Shown piece after piece: positions 1 to 5,785 of a stretch of 64,000 nt of DNA. The notes below the pieces were generated by a model. The model was not told where the DNA came from. It saw only the letters and a program-made list of their open reading frames with translations, and ran no database searches. A program made the position numbers and the translations under genes. This DNA comes from an uncultured Eubacterium sp. Its GTDB lineage: Bacteria; Bacillota; Clostridia; Lachnospirales; Lachnospiraceae. Position 1 is the first letter of the stretch. The number at the start of each line of letters is the position of its first letter. The DNA is taken from contig CAJTZN010000001.1 in the NCBI GenBank assembly GCA_910584065.1, forward strand, positions 1 through 64,000, in the 5' to 3' direction.

Positions 1-74
1 TGAGACCCTCGGAGTAGACGTACCGACCTCGTCATGAGTACGCCGAGAATCCAGGGTGCAAGAAGTCGCGCTAG

Positions 75-638
75 ATGGAAAAGAAGCTGTTTTTATATTA
101 CATTTATCATGGCTGTGGTAAACTTCTGACAAGCGAGGCAGCCCGGAGACTTGCCTTTACGGCCACTTCAATTTCCAGGGCATCAAGGCAGCTGGAAGAG
201 ATGGGATTGATAAAGACGGAAAAACGCGGTGTGCAAAAAGTTATTTTTTCTGACAAAACACCCAGAGAACTTTTTGAAGCGGCAAAAAGCCATTTGATGA
301 GTCCCGTAAAACGAACGATTTACGTGCCAAAGGCTGAAGTCAAAGAAGATCTGCTTGTGAGCGGGTACTCAGCTTTATCCGAATGCACTATGCTGAATCC
401 GCCAGAAGCAAACTGCCGCGCGTCAGATCGTATTGTTGCAGGCGATAAAACTTCTATGGGAACGCTGCAGGATCCAAATGACCAATTTGCTGTAGAACTA
501 TGGCGATACGATCCCCAAAAGCTGGCAGATGGCGAGTGTGTGGACCGGTTATCACTCGCTCTGGCACTCGGGGAAAACAGGGATGAAAGGATAGAAGAAG
601 CTGTAGAGGAAATGCTTGCGCAGGTATGGGGGGGATAA
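75..638 (+). pseudogene. AbiEi/MarR-like winged-helix protein, probably lacking its N-terminal part
   Basis: The 187-residue reading frame starts with a winged-helix-like segment (residues about 15-55, with TSEAARRL and the recognition-helix pattern SISRASRQLEEMGLI). A C-terminal region containing YALSECTML and LWRYDP follows. From memory, Firmicute proteins of this type (annotated MarR-like or AbiEi-like antitoxin) are near 280-300 residues and carry about 100 further residues before the winged helix. Those are missing here: an in-frame TAG lies directly before the ATG, and no ribosome binding site precedes it. Either the 5' part was lost, or the first 74 bases of the window are not native to this locus. 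The partner gene, normally a nucleotidyltransferase, is not present downstream; only two tiny ORFs follow. Family call moderate, truncation inferred. Confidence 0.55.
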
Positions 639-641
639 TAC

Positions 642-755
642 ATGAGGGAATTTATAGAACGGATGGAATCTGAAGTTGTGGATCTGAAACAAATTGGGAT
701 TCGACACACGACAAAGGAGATTGTACTTAATGAACTCAGAACTATTTATGGATAA
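642..755 (+). CDS. Small hypothetical ORF (37 aa) behind the AbiEi-like frame
   Basis: This short frame begins three bases after the preceding stop. A G-run (GGGGGG) sits about seven bases upstream of its ATG, so it could be translated by coupling. The peptide is charged and probably helical (begins MREFIERMES). I do not recognise it. It may be a genuine small partner protein or the remnant of a longer downstream gene, since it occupies the place where a toxin or nucleotidyltransferase would be expected. Low confidence that it is functional. Confidence 0.3.
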   Translation: MREFIERMESEVVDLKQIGIRHTTKEIVLNELRTIYG

Positions 756-819
756 ATACTATAATGGATGGTTTATCACTGATAAGTTGACCGGAAAACA
801 ATTTACATTATGTTATTGA
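730..819 (+). CDS. Small hypothetical ORF (29 aa), overlapping the previous one
   Basis: This frame starts with ATG ten bases after AAAGGAG and overlaps the end of the previous ORF by 26 bases. The peptide (begins MNSELFMDKY, ends FTLCY) is aromatic-rich and matches nothing I recognise. The good ribosome binding site is the main support. It could be the truncated start of a gene interrupted before 820. Confidence 0.25.
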   Translation: MNSELFMDKYYNGWFITDKLTGKQFTLCY

Positions 820-850
820 CTTATTTACCGTTTTGTAAAGGATAATATAG

Positions 851-879
851 TTGTGGTTCGCTGCAAATTTTGTTATAAT
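851..879 (+). promoter_or_regulatory. Promoter of the type I toxin-like mRNA
   Basis: TTGTGG at 851-856 and TATAAT at 874-879 are separated by 17 bases, and the -10 is extended (TGTTATAAT). Transcription would start near 886, just ahead of an AGGTGTTC motif at 888. A similar extended -10 plus AGGTGTTC arrangement occurs on the minus strand at 1197-1171, so the two convergent transcripts would begin with related sequences. Confidence 0.7.
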
Positions 880-937
880 GTGGAAAAGGTGTTCTTAAAC
901 GGTAGCGGTTCGTCTCTCACACGTATTTACATACGGA

Positions 938-957
938 ACTTCCTGCAATCCGGAGGT
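938..957 (+). promoter_or_regulatory. Hairpin that would sequester the toxin ribosome binding site
   Basis: ACTTCC at 938-943 can pair over all six positions (one G-U) with GGAGGT at 952-957, the Shine-Dalgarno sequence of the ORF at 965, leaving an 8-base loop. A second small hairpin (CGTAT/ATACG, 922-935) lies just upstream. Occlusion of the ribosome binding site is a known feature of type I toxin mRNAs such as fst and bsrG. Confidence 0.6.
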
Positions 958-964
958 GTTGCCT

Positions 965-1120
965 ATGGGAAAATACAGGAGAGGAAATATCTTTGAGGTG
1001 TTAGAATCAGTCTTGAAGATTGCCGGAATGATAGTATCTGCAATAGGTATTGTTGTAAAGGTGATTGACTTGATAGATAAATTTAAACATCAAAAAAGCA
1101 ACCGCCCAGACCAAAGTTAG
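965..1120 (+). CDS. Putative type I toxin: 51-residue hydrophobic peptide
   Basis: The peptide has a basic N-terminus (MGKYRRGN), one long hydrophobic helix (about residues 10-38, rich in I, V, L, A, G) and a charged, basic tail (KFKHQKSNRPDQS). This is the layout of membrane-acting type I toxins such as TxpA and Fst, although I do not recognise the exact family. GGAGGTG lies seven bases before the ATG and is caught in a hairpin. The stop codon overlaps the loop of a perfect 12-bp terminator stem. A convergent promoter supplies an antisense RNA over the 3' end. The role is inferred from architecture; a small phage-like membrane peptide is the alternative. Confidence 0.6.
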   Translation: MGKYRRGNIFEVLESVLKIAGMIVSAIGIVVKVIDLIDKFKHQKSNRPDQS

Positions 1121-1131
1121 GTTGCTTTTTT
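1092..1131. terminator. Bidirectional terminator shared by toxin mRNA and antisense RNA
   Basis: AAAAAAGCAACC (1092-1103) and GGTTGCTTTTTT (1120-1131) form a perfect 12-bp stem with a 16-base loop. The A-run and T-run make it a good intrinsic terminator in both directions, so the convergent transcripts would overlap across it. Confidence 0.85.
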
Positions 1132-1184
1132 GATAAGTAACTGTTAACTGAGGCGAACCGTTGCTATAGGAACACCTTTTTTCT
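1092..1184 (-). ncRNA. Putative antitoxin antisense RNA of about 90 nt
   Basis: On the minus strand an extended -10 (TGTTATAAT, TATAAT at 1197-1192) would start transcription near 1184. The RNA would run through an AGGTGTTC motif and end at the shared terminator, overlapping the last codons and 3' end of the toxin mRNA. Extents are estimates from promoter and terminator positions. There is no obvious -35 at 17 bp, which is acceptable for an extended -10 promoter. Confidence 0.5.
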
Positions 1185-1216
1185 AGTAACCATTATAACA
1201 TAATAAGAAAGAAATG

Positions 1217-1248
1217 TTGCACAAATTTGACTTTGATTATTTGTGCAA
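1217..1248. repeat. Perfect 10-bp inverted repeat
   Basis: TTGCACAAAT (1217-1226) and ATTTGTGCAA (1239-1248) form a perfect stem with a 12-base spacer; a further TTGCAC follows at 1250. There is no T-run, so it is not a clear terminator. The region 1185-1347 holds no gene. It may be an operator or a processed RNA end. Confidence 0.35.
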
Positions 1249-1347
1249 ATTGCACTAACAACTACATTTCCTTTTTTGATACTTTATTTTGCCATCTCTA
1301 AATCTAAATGCTTCTTACTGATAAGGGAGACAAGAAAATAAGTTTTA

Positions 1348-1674
1348 TCACCATTCCCTCTCCGCGATCGCATCCTCTACATCAATGTCGATATCAAACC
1401 ATTTCAAAATATAATCCACTGTCTCCCCGATGCTGTCCCTCGCAGCCGTCTCGATCTCGCTGTCGTTTTCCTCAAATTCTTCCTCGAGATCATTGATCGC
1501 CAGCGTCATGGCATCAAACTTTTCCTGAATCTTCTCCAGATCCCGCTCCCCAGTCTCCAAAAAGTGGATGACATCCTGCACCAGAGCCTTCACCTTATCC
1601 ACCAGAAAATCCGGGAAATAACCATCCTCGTACATGTCTTCCAGCAACGTATAATCCGCGTCAAATGTTTTCAT
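1348..1674 (-). CDS. DUF5713-family protein
   Basis: A small acidic, helical protein of 108 residues beginning MKTFDADYTLLEDMYEDGYFP, a pattern I associate with the DUF5713 family; its biochemical role is unknown. No signal peptide or membrane segment is visible, so it is probably cytoplasmic. The start was chosen at the ATG ending at 1674 because AGGAG lies eight bases upstream; the longer open frame has no ribosome binding site. It has its own promoter (1729-1757, minus strand) and lies downstream of the DUF6512 gene on the same strand, so it may also receive read-through from that gene. Confidence 0.75.
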   Translation of the reverse strand: MKTFDADYTLLEDMYEDGYFPDFLVDKVKALVQDVIHFLETGERDLEKIQEKFDAMTLAINDLEEEFEENDSEIETAARDSIGETVDYILKWFDIDIDVEDAIAEREW

Positions 1675-1728
1675 ATCCTGCTCCTTTCTCAATGAAGTTG
1701 TCACAATTCCAAACATGCTAATGGTATA

Positions 1729-1757
1729 AGTATACCACTCCCCCCGCATAAAGTCCA
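1729..1757 (-). promoter_or_regulatory. Promoter and palindrome upstream of the DUF5713 gene
   Basis: Read on the minus strand, TGGACT and TATACT are separated by 17 bases, with an extended -10 (TGGTATACT). The -10 lies inside a 14-bp palindrome (GGTATA, two bases, TATACC, at 1723-1736), which could be an operator. Confidence 0.45.
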
Positions 1758-1778
1758 TTTTATTTCGCGGACTTTTCA

Positions 1779-2297
1779 TCAGACCGGCGGCGCAAACAGC
1801 CCGATCGGCGGCGGGGACACGGTAAAAACCGCAAACAGCAGCGTGACAACGAGAAATCCAAAATAACAGAACCGGCAGCACGACACGCCCGCGAGCGCAT
1901 TCCTGCGCAGCATCACATAACTGGCCGCATAAGCGAGGAACATCGAAATAAAATAGATCAGAATATTCATCACTTCACTGTTCTTCCCATACACGCCCGT
2001 ATACGTATAAAACAGGATCACCGTCAGCGCCATGCCGATCAGTGCGGAAACAAATTTCACACAGACAAAACCTGCGTACGTTTTACGAAAGATCAAAAAC
2101 TCCCAGATCGAGAGCAGTAAAATGGGAAAAAAGATCAGTTTCAAATGCTCCCATGTCGATTCATTGACCGGAAAAAATAGTCCCGCCACCGGGTTTTCCC
2201 CGCTCCAGCCATATACGAAATGAAACAGCGTACCGAGCAGGGAAGCCGCGAGAAAGCTGATCCATTCGATTTTTTTCAAGGAAGGTTTCATAGTCAT
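1779..2297 (-). CDS. DUF6512-family integral membrane protein
   Basis: A 172-residue, very hydrophobic protein with about five predicted membrane spans. The early motif VNESTWEHLKLIFFP is one I associate with DUF6512. The function of that family is unknown to me. The ATG at 2297 follows AAGGAG with a five-base gap. The C-terminus ends shortly after a PPPIGLFAPPV segment, where I would expect a few more residues, so the end may be slightly shortened. It lies divergently from nrdD. Confidence 0.7.
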   Translation of the reverse strand: MTMKPSLKKIEWISFLAASLLGTLFHFVYGWSGENPVAGLFFPVNESTWEHLKLIFFPILLLSIWEFLIFRKTYAGFVCVKFVSALIGMALTVILFYTYTGVYGKNSEVMNILIYFISMFLAYAASYVMLRRNALAGVSCCRFCYFGFLVVTLLFAVFTVSPPPIGLFAPPV

Positions 2298-2391
2298 AGA
2301 TACTCCTTAACCAGTTTTTGTGTATTGTATGCGTGAACGCAAAAAATATGTATCCGCGCCGCCTGCCCGCCGTTCTACAACTTTAGACTGA

Positions 2392-2448
2392 CCACATGAT
2401 ATGGTGTTCTGTCAGAAAAAACAGAAAATATTTTACAAGATATAGTAG
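2392..2448 (+). promoter_or_regulatory. Pair of candidate NrdR boxes upstream of nrdD
   Basis: Two sequences resemble the 16-bp NrdR box (acaCwAtATaTwGtgt). The first is at 2392-2407 (about 12 of 16 positions). The second is at 2433-2448, with 10 of the 11 core positions matching. They start 41 bp apart, close to four helical turns, and the second overlaps the -35 of the nrdD promoter. Paired boxes in helical register are the known NrdR arrangement, and nrdR itself is encoded at 61179-61634. Confidence 0.5.
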
Positions 2449-2474
2449 ACAGCAAATGGAGTTAATGGTATAAT
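2446..2474 (+). promoter_or_regulatory. nrdD promoter
   Basis: TAGACA at 2446-2451 and TATAAT at 2469-2474 have a 17-base spacer. Transcription would start around 2481, 24 bases before the nrdD ATG. Confidence 0.75.
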
Positions 2475-2504
2475 ACTCCAAGTAGCGGAGGGAAGGGAAC
2501 AGGA

Positions 2505-4658
2505 ATGGTTTTTGAAAGGAAGGGTACCGAGGTGAAAGTAATTAAGAGAGACGGGCGTGTCGTGGATTATAATAGAAATAAGATCCTTGTGGCAGTCCGC
2601 AAAGCAAATGCAGAGGTGGAAAAATTTGAGAAAGTGTCGGAAGATGACATTGACGGGATCATAGCCAGTATCGAAAATTCGGGCCGGGATACGGTGCAGG
2701 TGGAAGACATCCAGGATATGATCGAACAGAAGCTGATGGCAGCCGGGAAGTTTGTGCTGGCAAAAACATACATTATTTACCGCTACACGAGAGAACTCGT
2801 GCGCAAGGCCAATACGACGGATGACTCGATCATGAGCCTGATCCAGAACAGCAACAAAGACGTGATGGAGGAAAATTCGAATAAAAACGCCTATATTGCT
2901 TCCACGCAGCGCGACCTGATCGCGGGAGAGGTGTCAAAGGATCTGACAAAGCGTGTCCTCCTGCCGGAAAAGGTCGTACAGGCTCACGAGGAAGGCGTGC
3001 TGCATTTCCACGATATGGACTATTTCGTGCAGCCGATCTTCAACTGCTGCCTGATCAACATCGGCGACATGCTGGAAAATGGGACGGTGATGAACGGAAA
3101 ACTGATCGAGAGCCCGAAAAGTTTCCAGGTCGCGTGTACGGTCGTGACGCAGGTGATCGCCGCCGTCGCGAGCAGCCAGTACGGCGGGCAGTCGGTGGAT
3201 ATACGGCATCTCGGGAAATATTTGCGCAAGAGCGCGGACAAATACCGCGCCAGATATAACGAGCGGTTTGGCGGGACGCTTGATGCGGACGTGATCGAAA
3301 CAATCGTGGAAGAGCGCGTGAACGACGAACTCCGCTCCGGCGTCCAGACGATCCAGTATCAGATCAATACACTGATGACCACGAACGGGCAGTCGCCGTT
3401 TGTCACGCTGTTTTTGAATCTGGACAAGGACGATGAATACATCGAGGAGAATGCAAAGATCATTGAGGAAGTCCTGCGCCAGCGTCTCGAGGGCATCAAA
3501 AACGAAAAAGGCGTTTATGTGACGCCGGCATTTCCGAAACTGATCTATGTGCTGGATGAGCACAATTGTTTAAAAGGCGGAAAATACGACTATATCACGA
3601 AATTAGCCGTGAAGTGTTCGGCAAAACGGCTGTACCCGGATTATATTTCGGCCAAGAAAATGCGCGAGAATTACGAGGGAAATGTATTCAGCTGCATGGG
3701 ATGCCGGAGTTTTCTCTCATCCTGGCAGGATGAAAACGGCACGTACAAATGGGAGGGGCGTTTTAACCAGGGCGTTGTCAGCCTGAACCTCCCGCAGATC
3801 GGTATTCTCGCGAAGGACAATGAAGAATATTTCTGGCAGCTTTTAGAGGAAAGGCTTTCGCTGTGTTTCGAGGCGCTGATGTGCCGCCACCACGCGCTGG
3901 AAGGCGTGACGTCAGATGTCAGCCCGATCCACTGGCAGTACGGGGCGATCGCGAGGCTCGGACAGGGGGAGAAGATCGACAAGCTTTTGCACGATGGGTA
4001 TTCCACGATCTCGCTCGGCTATATCGGCCTATATGAAGTGACGAAACTGATGACCGGTGAGAGCCATACGACCGAGAAAGGAAGTAAATTCGCGCTCAAG
4101 GTGATGAACCGCCTGCGCCGCGCGACCGATACGTGGAAAGAGGAAACCGGACTCGGGTTCGGGCTGTATGGGACGCCGGCGGAGTCGCTCTGTTACCGGT
4201 TTGCCGAGATTGACAAGAGGCGCTTTGGCGAGATCGAGGATGTGACGGACAAGGGGTATTATACGAATTCCTATCACGTCGATGTGCGCGAGGAGATCGA
4301 CGCGTTCCGGAAGTTCCAGTTTGAGAGCCAGTTCCAGACGATCTCTTCCGGCGGGGCGATCTCGTACGTGGAGATTCCGAACCTGCAGCACAATCTGCCG
4401 GCGCTCGAGGAACTTGTCAAATTTATCTACGACAACATTCAGTACGCGGAGTTCAACACGAAATCCGACTACTGCCATGTGTGCGGGTTTGACGGCGAGA
4501 TCATCATCAACGAGAATCTGGAGTGGGAATGCCCGAACTGCGGCAATAAAGACCACAATAAAATGAATGTGACGAGAAGGACGTGCGGGTATCTCGGGGA
4601 AAATTTCTGGAATGTCGGAAAGACGAAGGAGATTGGCTCCCGGGTGCTGCATATCTAG
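2505..4658 (+). CDS. nrdD: Anaerobic ribonucleoside-triphosphate reductase, class III (NrdD)
   Basis: A glycyl-radical enzyme that reduces ribonucleoside triphosphates to deoxyribonucleotides without oxygen. At 717 residues it is normal length. The N-terminus holds an ATP-cone allosteric domain (about residues 10-95, beginning VKVIKRDGR). The 10-stranded barrel follows. Near the C-terminus are a four-cysteine zinc site (CHVCG ... CPNCG) and the glycyl radical motif RTCGYLG. ATG 2505 sits behind a purine-rich stretch; a GTG at 2532 with AAGGAAGGG upstream is an alternative start giving the more common N-terminus. It begins a cluster with nrdG, dut and recG on the same strand, and upstream NrdR boxes suggest repression by NrdR. 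Confidence 0.97.
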   Translation: MVFERKGTEVKVIKRDGRVVDYNRNKILVAVRKANAEVEKFEKVSEDDIDGIIASIENSGRDTVQVEDIQDMIEQKLMAAGKFVLAKTYIIYRYTRELVRKANTTDDSIMSLIQNSNKDVMEENSNKNAYIASTQRDLIAGEVSKDLTKRVLLPEKVVQAHEEGVLHFHDMDYFVQPIFNCCLINIGDMLENGTVMNGKLIESPKSFQVACTVVTQVIAAVASSQYGGQSVDIRHLGKYLRKSADKYRARYNERFGGTLDADVIETIVEERVNDELRSGVQTIQYQINTLMTTNGQSPFVTLFLNLDKDDEYIEENAKIIEEVLRQRLEGIKNEKGVYVTPAFPKLIYVLDEHNCLKGGKYDYITKLAVKCSAKRLYPDYISAKKMRENYEGNVFSCMGCRSFLSSWQDENGTYKWEGRFNQGVVSLNLPQIGILAKDNEEYFWQLLEERLSLCFEALMCRHHALEGVTSDVSPIHWQYGAIARLGQGEKIDKLLHDGYSTISLGYIGLYEVTKLMTGESHTTEKGSKFALKVMNRLRRATDTWKEETGLGFGLYGTPAESLCYRFAEIDKRRFGEIEDVTDKGYYTNSYHVDVREEIDAFRKFQFESQFQTISSGGAISYVEIPNLQHNLPALEELVKFIYDNIQYAEFNTKSDYCHVCGFDGEIIINENLEWECPNCGNKDHNKMNVTRRTCGYLGENFWNVGKTKEIGSRVLHI

Positions 4659-4668
4659 AGCGGTATGA

Positions 4669-4714
4669 GACACGGATACCACGGAGTATCGTTCGTTGAC
4701 AATGGTGCCGTGTC
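4669..4714 (+). promoter_or_regulatory. Stem-loop between nrdD and nrdG
   Basis: GACACGG (4669-4675) pairs with CCGTGTC (4708-4714). Two smaller inverted repeats, GATAC/GTATC and GGTAT/ATACC, are nested around the first arm. There is no T-run, so this looks like a processing or mRNA-stability element rather than a terminator. It may help set the NrdD:NrdG ratio. Confidence 0.35.
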
Positions 4715-4740
4715 CCATCGGTTCGGAAGGGAGTCTGGAA

Positions 4741-5274
4741 TTGAATTATGCACAGATCAAGCAGTACGATGTGGCGAACGGGCCGGGCGTACGCGTATCG
4801 TTGTTCGTGAGCGGCTGTACGCATCACTGCAAAAACTGTTTTAATCAGGAAACATGGGATTTTTCCTATGGAAAACCCTTTACGGAACAAGAGAAGGAAA
4901 CGATCCTGACGTTTTTGGAACCCGATCATATCGCGGGTTTGTCCCTGCTTGGCGGGGAGCCGTTTGAAAAGGTCAATCAGGAGGGGCTTTTACCCCTGCT
5001 GCGGGAGGTACATGAAAAATTCCCGCAAAAAACGGTCTGGTGTTACTCCGGGTATCTGTTTGACAAACAGATTTTGGGAGAAATGTGCCAGAAATGGGAG
5101 ATGACAAAGGAGATGCTCTCGTATTTGGATATTTTGGTGGATGGAAGATTTGTCGAGGAGAAGAAGAATCTCAAACTGCGGTTCCGCGGCTCGGAAAACC
5201 AGCGGATCATCGATGTGAAACGATCACTCGCGCAGGGGACGGTCATCCACTGGGAGGGCGAGAACGAGCGCTGA
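4741..5274 (+). CDS. nrdG: Anaerobic ribonucleotide reductase activating protein (radical SAM)
   Basis: This radical-SAM enzyme uses a 4Fe-4S cluster and S-adenosylmethionine to install the glycyl radical on NrdD. The cluster motif is visible as CTHHCKNC (the CX3CX2C form typical of activases), followed by the GGEPF loop. The TTG at 4741 was chosen as start because GGGAG lies seven bases upstream and it gives the conserved N-terminus LNYAQIKQYDVANGPG. An upstream ATG at 4696 would add 15 unconserved residues. The protein is 177 residues, about the usual size. It is co-directional with nrdD, with an 82-base gap that holds a stem-loop. Confidence 0.95.
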   Translation: MNYAQIKQYDVANGPGVRVSLFVSGCTHHCKNCFNQETWDFSYGKPFTEQEKETILTFLEPDHIAGLSLLGGEPFEKVNQEGLLPLLREVHEKFPQKTVWCYSGYLFDKQILGEMCQKWEMTKEMLSYLDILVDGRFVEEKKNLKLRFRGSENQRIIDVKRSLAQGTVIHWEGENER

Positions 5275-5307
5275 GGAAAGCAGCGCAGAAATGAGGAAAA
5301 TTTGAAC

Positions 5308-5769
5308 ATGGAACCAGTTACATTGGATACGGTAAAAGTGGAGTTTATCAAACTGGATAAAAAAGCGACAGTCCCGACGTACGGGACAGCGTTTTCGGCG
5401 GGCGCCGATCTGTACGCCTGTATGGACGAGCCGATCACGATCCGGGCCGGAGAGACGGCTTTGATCCACACGGGGATCGCGATGGCTATTCCGGCCGGGC
5501 TGGCGGGACTCATCTATGCGAGGAGCGGCCTGGCCTGTAAGAAAGGACTGGCGCCGGCGAACAAAGTAGGAGTCATTGATTCTGACTACCGGGGAGAGAT
5601 CATGGTGGCACTGCATAACCACTCATCACAGGACATTTTAGTCGAGAGCGGCGAGCGGGTGGCGCAGATGATCGTTACCCCGTATCTCGTGGCGGCGTAT
5701 ACCGAAGTAGAACAGCTCGACGAGACGGTGCGCGGCAGCGGCGGTTTTGGGTCCACGGGCGCGAAATAG
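5308..5769 (+). CDS. dut: Deoxyuridine 5'-triphosphate nucleotidohydrolase (dUTPase)
   Basis: It hydrolyses dUTP to dUMP and pyrophosphate, keeping uracil out of DNA and feeding dTMP synthesis. All five trimeric dUTPase motifs are present in order: AGADLYA, RSGLA, GVIDSDYRGEI, GERVAQMI and the C-terminal GSGGFGSTG. The length, about 153 residues, is typical. The ATG at 5308 follows GAGGAA by about ten bases; a TTG two codons earlier is also possible. It lies 33 bases after nrdG and 16 bases before recG, consistent with one nucleotide/DNA-maintenance transcript. Confidence 0.95.
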   Translation: MEPVTLDTVKVEFIKLDKKATVPTYGTAFSAGADLYACMDEPITIRAGETALIHTGIAMAIPAGLAGLIYARSGLACKKGLAPANKVGVIDSDYRGEIMVALHNHSSQDILVESGERVAQMIVTPYLVAAYTEVEQLDETVRGSGGFGSTGAK

Positions 5770-5785
5770 AAAACGGAAGTGTGAC

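Larger units (their letters stand above)
888..1178. repeat. Imperfect inverted repeats bracketing the toxin-like locus
   Basis: The segment at 888-917 (beginning AGGTGTTC and containing CGGTTCGTCTC) is repeated in inverted orientation at about 1151-1178 (AGGTGTTC, then CGGTTCGCCTC). The similarity extends outward into both -10 boxes. Either both convergent RNAs share a 5' sequence, or a read-through mRNA could pair end to end. Terminal repeats of a small non-autonomous mobile element are the other reading. Confidence 0.6.

Noticed and set aside
1308..1496. 62-codon plus-strand frame opposite the DUF5713 gene
   Set aside because: Low-complexity translation and no ribosome binding site; the minus-strand gene has promoter, ribosome binding site and family pattern.
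2934..3563. 209-codon minus-strand frame inside nrdD
   Set aside because: Antisense shadow of a highly conserved enzyme gene.
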